Shown here: positions 23,501 through 36,263 of the stretch, one piece after another | Layout of the letters: each line of letters begins with the position of its first letter | How positions within the stretch are numbered: the first letter of the stretch is position 1 | Source of the DNA: Tanytarsus gracilentus | Lineage: Eukaryota; Arthropoda; Insecta; Diptera; Chironomidae | Length of the DNA: 64,000 nucleotides | Direction of reading: 5' to 3' | Assembly (NCBI GenBank): GCA_038502055.1 | Contig: JAXRKN010000045.1 | Location: 11,149,501 to 11,213,500 of the forward strand | Notes under the pieces: model-generated | Seen by the model: only the letters and a program-made list of their open reading frames with translations | Databases searched by the model: none | What the model was told of the DNA's origin: nothing | Position numbers and translations under genes: made by a program

Positions 23501-25071
23501 TGATAAGTTTGCTGCTGTGTATTGAGCGGAGAAAAATGAATTATGAATTGCTGATATTTCTTATTTTTTTTGCTCCCTTCGAAGATGAAAAGTTCTCTCT
23601 CCACATTGAAGTCGATGGAGCATGAAAAGTGGGGTTAAAAGGAAGCTGTCTAATGACGATGGAGAAACGATAGTGTGGGTTTTGAAATGGGTCAATGGAT
23701 GAGAGTAAAGTGCTCGTTTGAAATTTCTACAATGAAATTTATTTCTTGCAATTTGTTTTAAGTTTGTGAAATATGAAAAAGATTTTAAAATTGTTCCCTA
23801 AGGGGGCAGTTGACCCCCGAAAAAGTAAAATTTGAAACGCACTCAAAATTATTAATTTTTTTAAGTAATTAATTAACTCCAATTCCCTCAATTCTTCATG
23901 ATCCACAAATTACTTTTATAACCTCATAAAGACATCACTTAGTTTTATGTCTCGATGCGGGTACGATCAAATGCCTCGTTTTTATTTCTCTTTGTCCTCA
24001 TTTTTATGTTCAACTCCTCCATCCATCTAACCAACAATGAGGCGAATGCACAACAATGAATTATTTTATTCTTAGCAAGGAAAAAATGAGATAATAGCGC
24101 GAGATGAGAATTGAGCAGCAAGTTTTTTTATGCATGTCACTTTCAGTGTGAGTTATATGCAGAAAGATGGAAAATTGCATCACATTGGTTGTTTTTCTAT
24201 CATTGTCGCTCTGTACGACAACAATGAATGATAAAATATGACAAAAAACTGCGTTTGTTATCATCTCTATGCTCTGCCATGTCTCTCACTGGCTCTAGTC
24301 AGGCGTCGGCGGAGTAAAAAGTTTTTTTTTGAAAATTTGACATCAACAAAGATAAAAATCGTACATACATTTTTTGTCTATTCACGCCAAAAAAAATACT
24401 CGACAACAGCAGAGAAAATTTCTTCGAGACATTTCAGCTGATTTAATGACAAAATCAATGTGTCACTCATTCATGTGAGAGAGAAGAAGGAAAAAAGTCG
24501 ATAAGTTGCGAGATTGAATCTAGGCCAATTTATCTCGTCAGCTGAAGCGAAAATATCAAAAATAAATAAAATTTATGGCACTTTCAAATAGCACTCAGAA
24601 TGTGTATTTGGCAATAAATTTCTTAATGGCGGGACGCGAAGAGGAAAAGAGCTTTTTTATATCGAAAGCGTGAAATAAATGCAACAAAAGTTTTATTTTT
24701 ATTGAACAATTTTGAATGTAAAAAATTTCCGCGCTATTTTTTATTCCGCTGAAAATGTGCTAAAAAGTTGCATTATTTCAATAATTTTAAACACACATTT
24801 TTTCTTATTTGGAATGACATGAGCGCTGTTTATTTTTTTTTGTTTAATGGAACATTTTCACATACTAGGTCATCAGTGTGCAATGTGTCTCTGGCTCTGC
24901 AGAGCTGGTGAACGAAAAAAATTTATGTTTGCATTACTTGTGTCGGTGTAAATGGTGCACTTGTGAAACGTGAATTAACAAACAACAAATTGATCTGTTA
25001 TGAATTATGATTCAACCTTCGAATTAACTTTTCTCAATTGAATAAAATTTTATTTCTATTTTTTAAATTAT
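20549..25071. other. Intergenic DNA with B-box-like 11-mers, no gene seen
   Basis: No protein gene is visible. Exact GGTTCGAATCC occurs at 20549-20559, 20629-20639 and 22341-22351, each inside AATTTA/TAAAAT-type sequence. No A box, acceptor stem or cloverleaf can be drawn around them. The rest is AT-rich spacer with short chance frames. Confidence 0.5.
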
Positions 25072-25346
25072 TTTTTCTGGGTATTTTTTGTAACGTAAAT
25101 TACAAATTTTGAATTTTCCTGGATATTTTTTGTAACATTAATTTTAATTTTAAATTTTCTTCGATATCTTTTGTAACATAATTTTAAATTTTGAATTTTC
25201 TTCGATATTTTTCGTAAATTTCAATTTAAATTTTTTTCTGATATTTTTGTATTATAAATTTCAATTTTGAACTCTCCTGAATATTTTTTGTGCCGTAAAA
25301 TAAAATTTTAAATTTTTAAACTTTCCTGGATAATTTTTTGTATCCA
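25072..25346. repeat. Degenerate ~45-60-bp tandem repeat, about six copies
   Basis: Successive units share the phrases TTTTCCTGGATATTTTTTGTAAC and AAATTTTGAATTTTC with substitutions (TCCTGGATA, TTCGATATC, TTCTGATAT, CCTGAATAT). Unit length varies. It is non-coding and strongly AT-rich, apparently an old tandem array. Confidence 0.65.
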
Positions 25347-28300
25347 AAAATTCATTTTTATTCACTTCTTTCTACGAGAAAAAAGTTTATTCTATAAATT
25401 ACCTGAAGCAACTAAAATAAAATTCTTATCCGCTCTGTTTAAAGTAAGCGCAAGATCGTGAAGCTAATTTCAATCGACCCAGGAGCAAAGCACGAGTTTC
25501 TTCAGTAATTTAAGTGAAAAATAACTGAAAGGTGTGATAATTTAAAAGACTCTCGATGTAAGATGAAAAACCAGTCAGCAGTATGCTTGGTGTGTGATCT
25601 GATGATTCTTTGAAAAGTGAAAGAAAAGATTTCATTTCTCACGTCGTTAGAGCAGCTTGAAGAGATGTAGAAGAAAAAAATATATGACACAATGGATAGA
25701 TTGATGAAGTCCATGATCGACTTTTTGCATTCTTTTCATTTCAATCAACAATGTGTTCTCATTGTACGTGAGGGTTGCCATCATTAATACCTGAAGATAT
25801 TTCTAGCGAAAACAAAAAAAAGACTCTTTTTTTAGAAATAATAAAAATTGATCGAATGACTAATGGCTGTTATGATTTTAATGTTTGTTTTATTAGCAGA
25901 ACGTAGACACGAATGATGGCAACCAGAGATAATTTTACCCATCTTCCTCGTTAACACACGTTGGATTTATATTTTCGGGAAAAAAGGACGACGATTATGG
26001 CAATGCCATTGATTCCGAAAAAAAAGTGACCTGACAAATAATGAGGCAAGAAATCTGTGAAATCAGAGACCCGTTAAGGATAAAAGAACTTTATACCTGC
26101 TTATGTGTGTATGTTGCCGGTGCTTGCTGCTTCTGCCGATGTCCTTTCAAGCGATAAATTTTCTCTCTCTAAAGTGAACACGAGATTCAATGAGACATAC
26201 ACAAAAAAGGGACACAATAGCGATTAAATCTCTGACGTAGACCCCATTGTGCACTAAAGTCTTTTTTCTCATTTCTCAGCTAGATGTGCGCTGTATAAAT
26301 CAATCTTTTCTTTTTTTATAAAATCTCTTTTTTTTGTGAAAAGCTAAAAAGGTGGATTTTAATTTTAAATACCTTACTTCATCATCGTTTGCTTCATCTC
26401 CATCTATTCTCAACAATTACTGCCTTGTGGTTATGTGCAGAAAAAAAATATGTTTTATATTCGAGAAAAGAGAATTCAATTAGCAGGGAAAGAAATGAAA
26501 AATAGTTCCGTAAAATTATTTTTTCGAATTTGATGTGGGGTCATGCAATGTTATTGAAGAAGAAAAATTCGCTTTGTGCTAAATTTGAAACGATTTACAG
26601 CTTGAGATGTGGAGAGAGAGAGAGAGATAATTTTTGGTGTGGCATTTAAAAATAACTTAATGGAATTTTTAGCTAATTTCAAATGCCTTTAAAAATTAAA
26701 GAATATTTTTAAAAGTTGTTGGTAAATTTGAAATTCAAATTTTCCATATATATTTATTATTTTTTTCGCTTACTTAAATTAAAATATTTTTTTGGTATTT
26801 TATTTTTAAATTTAAATATTCCGGTACTAAAATTGCTTTTAATTAATGCAAATCTCTTTATCTTAAATTTCTCCCATAAACATGTTTCACCATTTGAATT
26901 AATATCTCAACCTAACCCACTTGAGATAAACTCCATAAACATATTTCATAATTAAAATTAAATTCGAATTAAAAAAGTATCAAATCTCCGTTTCCCGCTC
27001 TGCTGATTATTTACATACTGACGAGACCTAAACTGACAAATATCGGAAATTATGTGAAAAAGATTAAAGAAAAATTTGAATTAAAAAGTCGTTGTGATAA
27101 AAAATAATCTCGATTAACATGAAAAATGTCTCCTCACAATTTTTTTCTAGGAACTCAATTTCAATTAACATGAAAAAAATTCATCATAAACATTTTAACG
27201 TCTCACGTCTAATTAATAATCGCGCTCACTCGGGAGATAAGCGAGAGCTGGCAGCGTGAGCTTGGAACGCTTTAAATTGTTTATCCACACGAAAAAAAAT
27301 AAATGCAAATGACTGGCCAGCAAACTTAAACGCGCATATAAATATAAATTTCATATTCCATCATACTTGAAGCATAAATTTATTATTATGATTATTATAC
27401 GAGGCGGGTTATGGTAAACAAGGCAGACACACATGTTACTCAAGTGAACAGCGCCAATTTAGATGAACTTTGAAATTATTGTTCAATGATATTAAAAAGG
27501 AGGCATTAATATATTATTAATTATATAATTAAGGCATGAAATGCGAAGAAAATACATTTTTTTCGAAAAGCACTTGAGTCGCTTTATAGCTAAAGTGGAA
27601 AATCATAAAAGAAGAGAGGAAAAAAGTTGTAATTTATTGCTGAAGCTGTTTTGAGTGCGGCTAATTACCGACGAGAGCTTATAACTTATAATTATCCAGT
27701 TTTTAGCTACCAAGCATCGACTATTAATCACCTTAAAAGCTCGATGATTCGAGTATGCTCACATTTTTGATTCACATGTTTATGCACACATTCGACAGAT
27801 ACTCAAGAAATGTCACGACAATGACTGATCATTGCATTCACTCGCGAGATGATAGAGATAGGAAGTTATTTATGATGGGAATTAAAAAGTTGGTTGATTG
27901 TCGTCTCACTAATCAATCTTCGCTCTCTAGATATCTCCTTTAAAATGTCAGAGTGAAAGAGCTTGTAAATAACAAAAATTTATACACTTAGGTACAAAGT
28001 CATTCGATATTTTTTCGTAGAGCTGCTGATTAACTCTTAAAATTGTTAGTAATATTTTTGGAGTGTTTTATTACCTGGAATTAGGGTCAATAATTATTAA
28101 TTAAGCACTTAAAACTTTTATTGGGTTTTTTTGTTTTTAAAAATCACTAATTGGATCTTGAAAAAAGAACCGGAAACTTCTATAGAAAAAATTAATTCTG
28201 ACTCTTTAATAAGAATTAAATAATAAATTGAGTTTGAATTTTTAAAACCCGTTATAAATTTAAAAAATCTCTTATCTGAAACTATTAAAATGTTCCATAA

Positions 28301-30205
28301 ATTACATCAGACTTGATTAAAATTATTTATTTACAAACAAACTTTTTCCCATGAACTCCATCAACGATAGCAGCAAAAATTATTTTTCAAAGGAAGGCAA
28401 ATTCATCATCGTTTTGCGATCGGAAACTAATTGCACAAGGCTTCATTATAAATTCACATTAAAACTAGTTCAATCGTTATAAATTTCCGTCCGGATTGCT
28501 TTCTCATCAATTATTCAATCTGCCTCGATTGAGATTCATTTTTAAAAGAAAGAAAGAAACTTTTTCCATCCATTAAACAAGGAATTTTAATTTAAATTTA
28601 CCAACCCGAAAATGCTCAAAGTCATCGCAATGAAAATGTAATTTTGAAATTCAACAAAATCCCACCTTTTGTTCGTCAATCAATTAAGCATTTTATCCTC
28701 CTCAGATGATGCTGTTCTGTATGATATTGTCATAAGTTTATCCCACCGAGACTTTAGAAGACAACAATACAAAAGAGTGTGCCGAAAAATGTTTTTCCTC
28801 AAAATTTATGCAAATATAATCGGATTCAGGGGGACTATGATGAGCGAGTGAGAAAGAGAGAGACGAAGTGAACACACAGAAAATGCCACAAGCGAGCGTA
28901 GAATAAATTAAAATAATTATTATTCAAAGAAGGAGAAAAAAATTATACAAAACACTTTTTTTGCATTTTATTAATGATAATTAAAAGTGAAACCCCATTT
29001 GAGAGAGGCCTCGTTTACTCAACTCGGAGCTTGAATTGATTTCCGATTGATTAAATTTCAGTCGATGAAACGAAAGAGCTTGAGGGTTATTTTGTGGTTG
29101 GTATTTATAGATTGCATTTGATATTTTTAAAAATTTATTTTAATTATTATCTCTGATCAGGGGGGACTCGATTATTTTAACTATCACAACTTTTAAAAAA
29201 TATCCAAAAATTATTGTTATATTCTCCAGTGTCCCTCCTTTAAATTTAAAAACCTTCAAAAAATCAGCGGAAACAATTAAAAATTCACAAACATTTAAAA
29301 ATCAAAAAGATTTAAATCAATTCATTCCGATTTTCCCACAAGGCCTTCTCTCTCTTCTAACTAAAAGCTGCTAAATCGTAAAAACAAACTAATCAATTCA
29401 AATTTGTTTTGTTTTTCATTAATTAAAAGCTTTTCGAGTGACTCATGACGCAAAATCGTGAGAAAATCAATTAGAGAAATTTTTTTTTCGTAAAGAGCAA
29501 AATCAATTCATGTCACTTTGAAGTGTCAATTAGTGGAAACTAATTTTTTTTTGAAAATTTCGTTCGAAGCACGCGAAAGCACAAAGAGGAGGAAAAGTAA
29601 CGAGTTCACTCTATTATTGCATTCTATGAACATGTGTATAATATACATTTCGACATTCTGGCTTGGAAGGAAGAACGGTGAAAACTTCAAAGAGCAATTC
29701 TTACTTCCTAAAACCATAAAATGACTGAGAATCTTAATTACGCTTTTTAACGCTCTTCTAAATGAGGTCTTTTTAGTCGCGCCATGGCTACTGCTTTTAC
29801 TGGTAATGTTGCTGCCATACTTCTATGGAGTGTAATTAATGTTTAACATCGAAAAAATGACTTAAATTTAAAAATTATTAATTTTAAAAAAATTCAAAAC
29901 TAAAAAATCCGTTAAAATTAAAATTTCATATTCGAGCGACCACATTGAACATTGCACACGGGAAAGAGCTCAAAGGAGGTAAAATTGGATTTTAAATGGA
30001 GCTGGAAATTGAAATGAATGGCAGCCAGTGTGTTTATGAATTCCACAATAATTTTTTTTTCGAGAGCGCAACATCATCATCGCAATGTTCACAGAGAGAG
30101 CATTGTGTAAGAGCCGCTCTTATAGACAGACCGGAGAGTTAAATATTTAAAAATTTGTTAAGCTGTAATTAAAAAATGTTTCAAAACCCACACGTGGGTG
30201 TTGCC
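25347..30205. other. Intergenic DNA, no gene seen
   Basis: No coding exon or RNA gene can be supported. It contains a short GA microsatellite (26612-26626) and, at about 29159-29237, an 80-bp segment with loosely complementary ends (AGGGGGGACTC and CAGTGTCCCTCC) that may be a decayed relative of the AGGGTGACC elements. Confidence 0.5.
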
Positions 30206-31705
30206 GTGTAACCCACTTGTAACAGATCAGTATTGGAAATGTAACATGGGGAAGTCCTATGAAGAAGCCTTGGAGAAGCCAAAAGGGAAGCCTTATGGAA
30301 AATATTTCTCAATTATGTTACATTTCCCACTGTGTTTCATTTTCCACCATGTTCCATTTTTCACCATGTTCCATTTTCCACTATGTTTCATTTTCCACTA
30401 TGTTCCATTTTCCACTATGTTTCATTTTCCACTATGTTTCATTTTCCACTGTGTTCCATTTTCCACTGTGTTGCATTTTCCACTATGTTCCATTTTCCAC
30501 TGTGTTACATTTTCCACTGTGTTTCATTTTCCATTATGTTCCATTTTCCACTATGTTCCATTTTCCACTGTGTTTCATTTTCCATTATGTTCCATTTTCC
30601 ACTATGTTCCATTTTCCACTGTGTTTCATTTTCCTTTATGTTTCATTTTCACCATGTTCATTTTTCCTATGTTCCAATTTCCACTATGTTTCATTTTCCA
30701 CTATGTTCCATTTTCCACTGTGTTCCATTTTCCACAGTGTTCCATTTTCAGATACATGCCAATCGATTCCTGGTCAAATTCCGAGTTCAACGAGGTACAT
30801 GAAGCCATACTTTTAAAAAATAGACATTAGTGGCATTCCTTGGACACTCCTGGCCGGCCGTGGCGGTCATTCTTCAAAAATCATCAATGCTAATCAATTC
30901 CTGATGCAATTACGAGTTCAACGAGGTACATGAAGCCATACTTTTAAAAAATGGACATTAGGGGCACTACTGGCCGGCCGTGATGGACATTGGTGGCACT
31001 CTTGGATGGCCATGATAGACATTCCTCAAATATCATCAATGCCTTTCGATTCCTGATACAAATACGAGTTCAACGACATACATGAAGCCATATAACAGGA
31101 AATTTGTATGAAAAATGGCATTTAGGGCTGTCCATGGCACGACCTGTGGTCATGACCCTCATAATTCCTAAAATGGCCGAATCTAAATTCATAGACCTAC
31201 CATTTGGCGAAAACTAGAAGTCTCTAGCTATCTCAGGAGCCGAGATCTCGATGGAACAGACAGACGGACGGACGGAAATAGGCGCATATAAGTGTTACAC
31301 CACTTCGTGGGTTACACTAAAAATGGACATTAGGGGCACTACTGGCCGGCCGTGATGGACATTGGTGGCACTCTTGGATGGCCATGATAGACATTCCTCA
31401 AATATCATCAATGCCTTTCGATTCCTGATACAAATACGAGTTCAACGACATACATGAAGCCATATAACAGGAAATTTGTGTGAAAAATGGCATTTAGGGC
31501 TGTCCATGGCACGACCTGTGGTCATGACCCTCATAATTCCTAAAATGGCCGAATCTAAATTCATAGACCTACCATTTGGCGAAAACTAGAAGTCTCTAGC
31601 TATCTCAGGAGCCGAGATCTCGATGGAACAGACAGACAGACAGACAGACAGACGGACGGACGGAAATAGGCGCATATAAGTGTTACACCACTTCGTGGGT
31701 TACAC
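30206..31705. mobile_element. Composite repeat bounded by inverted GTGTAACCCAC
   Basis: An exact 11-bp inverted repeat, GTGTAACCCAC (30206-30216) and its complement (31695-31705), bounds about 1.5 kb. Inside are a 17-bp tandem array, diverged copies of a ~120-bp module containing GAGTTCAACGA..TACATGAAGCCATA, and a nearly perfect tandem duplication of a 372/388-bp unit. The same module occurs in the opposite orientation at 43.8-44.1 kb, so this is a dispersed family. No transposase or reverse transcriptase is present. Its class is unknown; the boundaries are inferred from the inverted repeat. Confidence 0.55.
30314..30751. repeat. 17-bp satellite array, about 25 copies
   Basis: The unit CATTTTCCACTATGTTY repeats head to tail with variants (CACTGTGTT, CACCATGTT). 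Because 17 is not a multiple of three and the unit contains no stop in any plus-strand frame, all three plus frames stay open. The resulting long Phe/His/Cys/Pro-rich frames are artefacts. Confidence 0.95.
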
Positions 31706-31708
31706 TAA
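30946..31708. repeat. Tandem duplication of a 372/388-bp unit
   Basis: The segment beginning ATGGACATTAGGGGCACTAC at 30951 starts again at 31323, and both copies end in CACTTCGTGGGTTACACTA. The copies are almost identical. The second is about 16 bp longer, chiefly because its GACA run (near 31630-31650) has expanded before GACGGACGGACGG. The near-identity implies recent duplication. Confidence 0.9.
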
Positions 31709-34700
31709 AAAGGCACGCTATTCAACGTTGCTGACTAACTTTATTATACCTCTCTCATAATTATGTGTCATATCCGACTGAGAGTCTTGCGCGCCTTTAT
31801 TAAAAAACAGCAATTAGCTACAGAACTCTCCAAAATCTCCCAGATTTTTTTTGGTATTGTAAGAAAAACTTTTTTTATTAAGCTCCGAGAGTTTGCTCAC
31901 TCACAAAAGAACATTGTTAATTAATTTTTGATTGAATTTTTAAGGCACCGACGTCTAATTTCATTTTCGCTGCGTGTATTCAGAGAATTTTGTAAAATAA
32001 TGGCGAAAATGAGCGAGCGAAGAATGAATTAGGAAAACTGGTTTTTCTTTCTATCTCTTTTACACAAATGGCTCGATGTGTCTCGCTAACAAAGACTTTT
32101 AATTGCATTAATAAAATTCTTTACGATCATCAAGCGATAATTAACGAAGAATATTGTGGAGGAGATGATGAAAAATATCGTACTTTGGCTTGTCTGTGGG
32201 TAATTTGATAGAATTGATGATACTTGGATGTAATTGGAAGCCGAGAATTAAAATTATGACCTCTAATGTGAGATCTTTTTTTTGCTGCAGATATTATTCA
32301 GGTTTTAATTAGCTGTAATGTGAATAAATTCTAATGCGGTTTTCAATAACTTTCAATTAAATTAAATTATAGGTAAGTTTTTATTGGAGCTGAGCATTTT
32401 ATTAATTTAATTGTAAAGTTAAAAGTAATTAAGGGGAACTTTTATATGAATTAAAGCAGGTGCTACCAAGTTTTTTCAGTTAATTTAAAAATCAGTGATT
32501 ATTAATCGTTTTTTTGGTTCCTTATTTTTAAATTTAAAAATTACGTTATAAAAATTTGCATGAAAAACATAGTAATCTTCATAAAGTAATTTTTAAATTT
32601 AAAAATAAGTTGGAAATTAATTTTAAAAAGTATAATTAAGTTAAAATTTTCGGTGAGTAGTTGTATATCTTAAAGTTTTAAAAACTGAAGATCAAAGGAA
32701 TATTTTTGAATTTAAAAAATCGTTAAATTTAAAAAATAGATAACTTTTTTGAAAAACATGGTTTTAACATTCTTAATTGCTTTATAAGTTTCATTAATTA
32801 ACATTTAAAAAAATCCGTGAAGCGTAAACAAATTTGAGCTTCCAAATAAACAATTAAATGTTAATTGCAAAACACCTAACGGCATTTGTTAACAACCGAT
32901 CATGATCAAACAAATAATACAGCGTTAATTTATTAAAAAACTTATGAAAGAATGCATTCATTATAATTTTATTCCACACTCCGCAACCAGCTCAATAAAT
33001 AATTCATAATTCGCCTCCTCGAAATCTAAATTCCAATTAATCAATTATGGGTACACAGTAAAAAGTTAAACAACAAGTAAATCATCGCATAATAATGGAA
33101 AAATTTAAATTTATTCAGTTTTGCGGGCGAATTCTGTGTAAAAATTATTCCTCCGAAACTCTTTATTGAATTGGGTGATGAAATATGAATAAGAATGAAA
33201 TTAATGTGAGCTGAAAGTTTTAATGATTTCCTTGATTTTTTTAACGCTATTGTTTATGCAATTCAAAATTTACCAAACACGAGAAATTTTTGTGAAACAT
33301 TCTGTAATTTTCCAAATAATTACCTTCCCTTGAAAAAAATTAATTTTTTGTTTAAACTTTACAACGTTTGTTGAAATTATTCGTGTTTATAGCTCGCGAG
33401 ATTTTTTCAAGCAGGAAATTTGCACTTTAATAAAAAAATCCGTGAGGTTCTTTGACCATCGCGTTGAGCAGTAAAACGTCTTTAAAAATTTAATTATGAT
33501 AACTGCAACTTTAATATTCCATTCAAACATGAGCTCGAATGGCTTCGTGCACAATAAAAAAAATTAATCACATAGTGAGACTCACAATTGTGACATAGAA
33601 AAGCATTAATTTAATTTTAATCCATGAGCACAGTCGACTTAACGAAGACGCTAATTCAGAATGTCTTAATTGAGGCTATGACTCATGCTGGACAATAAAC
33701 TCAATTAATTACAATCGACTGCGAGTATTTTGCAGGTCTTGAATTTAATCAGCGAAAATCTTAATTGTTTAGCGATGATTAACAGGCATGTGTCGGAATG
33801 AATTGCCTTAATTTCATTTAAACTCTTACGTCATTCATCTCTTTCGTTAGATCTCTATGCAATAATAAAAAAAAAGTTTCATCAATGTCTAACTGAGGAG
33901 AAAAATAAAGATAATGAAGAGGAAACAATGCATTCATTATATTGTTAATAATTTATTGTTATTAAGAGAATAAAAAGAGTTTTTAAGTGTTTCTTTGCAG
34001 ATGAAATAAAGCAAGAAGAAAAATTGTTTAAATCGCATGATGGAGTTTTAGATTCAATGGCATCAAAATTGATTAAAAGATTAAAATTGTTCGCTCACTA
34101 AACTTGAAGAAATTAATTTATTCAAAACTTTTTTCGCTGTCAAACTCATTTTTAAATTCGTGTAATTAAACTCTCTCATTAACCTCGTTGGCATTATGAT
34201 ACGACAATCGATCTAACCCCGTTTACCAATTCCGAATTTTTTTATCGTTCAAAACACTTCCCGAATAAAGTAATTGAGGCTTTACTTAATTGATTCATAA
34301 GACATTCATTTCGCTTATGCATATCAGTCTCGCGTGAGATTATGATTGGCAAAAGCGATATCGATATTAAGATCAAAAGAGAGATAATAAAGGTATTAAA
34401 ATGCAAAATATCATCCAACCTCACTAATTAACGGCCATAAATCGAGCGTGTGTTAAAATGCTAACCATAAATTTTATGTAACACAATTTTTTCCATCTTG
34501 CTCACTCACTTTTTATACTGTGGGTTAATCGTGAATTAATATTCACACATTTTGCGCAGAACAGTCGAGTTTGTAATTTAAATTGAAAAGACACAACTAG
34601 TTTGCATTAAATAATTAACATGAAAATGTGTACGGCAGCTTTTATTGCATTTTAATTGAGATAAAAGAGAATTAATTTTATTTTTCGTTAACGAGTTAAT

Positions 34701-35298
34701 TTGCATGGAAATCGCTTCTAGGAGAGTCGAACAGTGAGTCAAATTTGACAGCAAAATTAATGCCGAAAAAGCGACAAATTAATCACATTTTTAATTTAAT
34801 CGCCAAGTGCCAACGACAATGACGAAATTTTCGCGCTAATATTGATGAGCCGCTGTCGAGTTTAATACAAAATCGGCTACTGCCGTATGGCGATGGGGTA
34901 AAGCAAATTAATCATCAAGTCGAGTGAAATATTTTGTGGATTTCCTTGAGTGGTGAAATAGGAGGAAGAGTCACAGCTTGAGGCAAGGTTAAAAAGTCAT
35001 TCTTGGAAATTTCTAACGACTTTGAAATTTTTGAGAGTTGAACAAAAAATTCAAACTCATTCTGACCTCCAAAAGTCCTTTCTCAAATAACTTTCGATGA
35101 CTCGAATAACCCACAGAGAAAACCATCATACCTGAATACATATTAAAAAATCCTCACGAATTCAAATTAACACGTTCATAAAGCAGAACAAACAAAATTC
35201 TTCTATTTCTTCTATTATCTAATTATCTTAAAAAATATTATATTAATTATTGTTGTAAGATAGTTTAGTTTTTATATAAAAGAAAATTAAATTCATAA
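31709..35298. other. Intergenic DNA, no gene seen
   Basis: AT-rich spacer without a protein-like frame, recognisable RNA or dispersed repeat that I can link to other parts of the window. Confidence 0.5.
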
Positions 35299-36263
35299 GT
35301 CGTTAAAGCATTGACGAGAGGTAAAAAAAATTGTAGCAATGAAGCAGCTTCACCAGAAATCGCAAATAAAAAAGTCGAGTCTCCAGCAACAACAACAATT
35401 CTTGAGAGCAAATCGTGGTCAATAAGTGAGCAAGTATTTATGAAATTAGTGAAGAGTGTTGAGTTGATATCTGCAAAAATTGATGAAATTCAGGAAGATG
35501 TAAAATGCATGAAGTCTAAACAAGAAGCAATTTTCGTGTCATTAATATCTTTGGATAAAAAAGTTGAAAACTTAGAGAAGATTGCCGAGAGAGAATCACC
35601 AGTTTGTGAAGAAATGAGTAACGATGTGAAAAAAATTAAAAAGAAGACCTTTGACCGTGATCAAGAAAAATTAAATGATCGTCTGATAATGAAAAATTTG
35701 CCATATGAAATAATTGATGATAAAGCCATGATGAAGTCGATCATCAAAAATTTTTCGCTACACTCGAGATAAACATTAACGAAACACAATTTAATGCATT
35801 TGCAACAAAGACGAATGATAAAAAAGCAGCCAACATTGTCGTTAAACTTTCATCAGAAATTCTAAAGTCTGAAATAGTGCGGAAATACAGAAAAGTTAAG
35901 AAGGAAGGCAATTCATTGTTGGTCAAAAAACTCGCAAATATACCAGACAGTCACCCTCTCAGTGGAAAAATGGTCCAGATTGCAAACAAGCTGTCCAGAT
36001 ATAACACCATCCTCATCCAAAACGCTCGCGATAATGTTCCCTCTCATTTTGATTTCGTTTATGATACGCCTGAATCTTTGATTATGGTCAATATCAACAA
36101 CAAATTTTATCAGATTGAGAATAACGACGATATCGATACACTCGTTGATGAAGTTGACAGAATAAGAAAGAAAAAAGAAGACAATGAAAAAGCGTTTAAA
36201 GAGATTGCTTCGCTGTTTGACAGAATGGAAGAAAGGAGGACTCAATCTAAACTCAATTTATAA
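35299..36263 (+). pseudogene. Broken FP-like / LINE ORF1-type protein gene
   Basis: Two overlapping frames together describe one protein of about 320 aa. The first part (35311-35772) begins TRGKKNCSNE, has a likely coiled coil (SVELISAKIDEIQEDVKC and following) and the phrase RLIMKNLPYEI. The second part continues in the -1 frame from about 35751 (FFATLEININ) through YRKVKKEGNSLLVKKL and LSRYNTILIQNAR to the stop at 36263. This coiled coil plus RNP-like plus Arg-containing C-terminal layout resembles the FP-type domain family found in insect LINE ORF1 proteins and in a baculovirus protein; the match is by eye. Two lesions: no ATG stands at the expected start (TTG at 35311), and a single-base frame break lies at 35748-35754. 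No reverse transcriptase follows. It is probably a decayed retroelement ORF or host copy; an assembly indel is an alternative. Confidence 0.55.

Noticed and set aside
30198..30830. Three long overlapping plus-strand frames (about 150-210 codons)
   Set aside because: All arise from a 17-bp tandem repeat without stops; the same motif is read in all three frames and no frame has protein-like composition.
35311..35313. TTG as a real start codon of the FP-like protein
   Set aside because: Nuclear insect genes rarely initiate at TTG; together with the frame break it is better read as a lost ATG.
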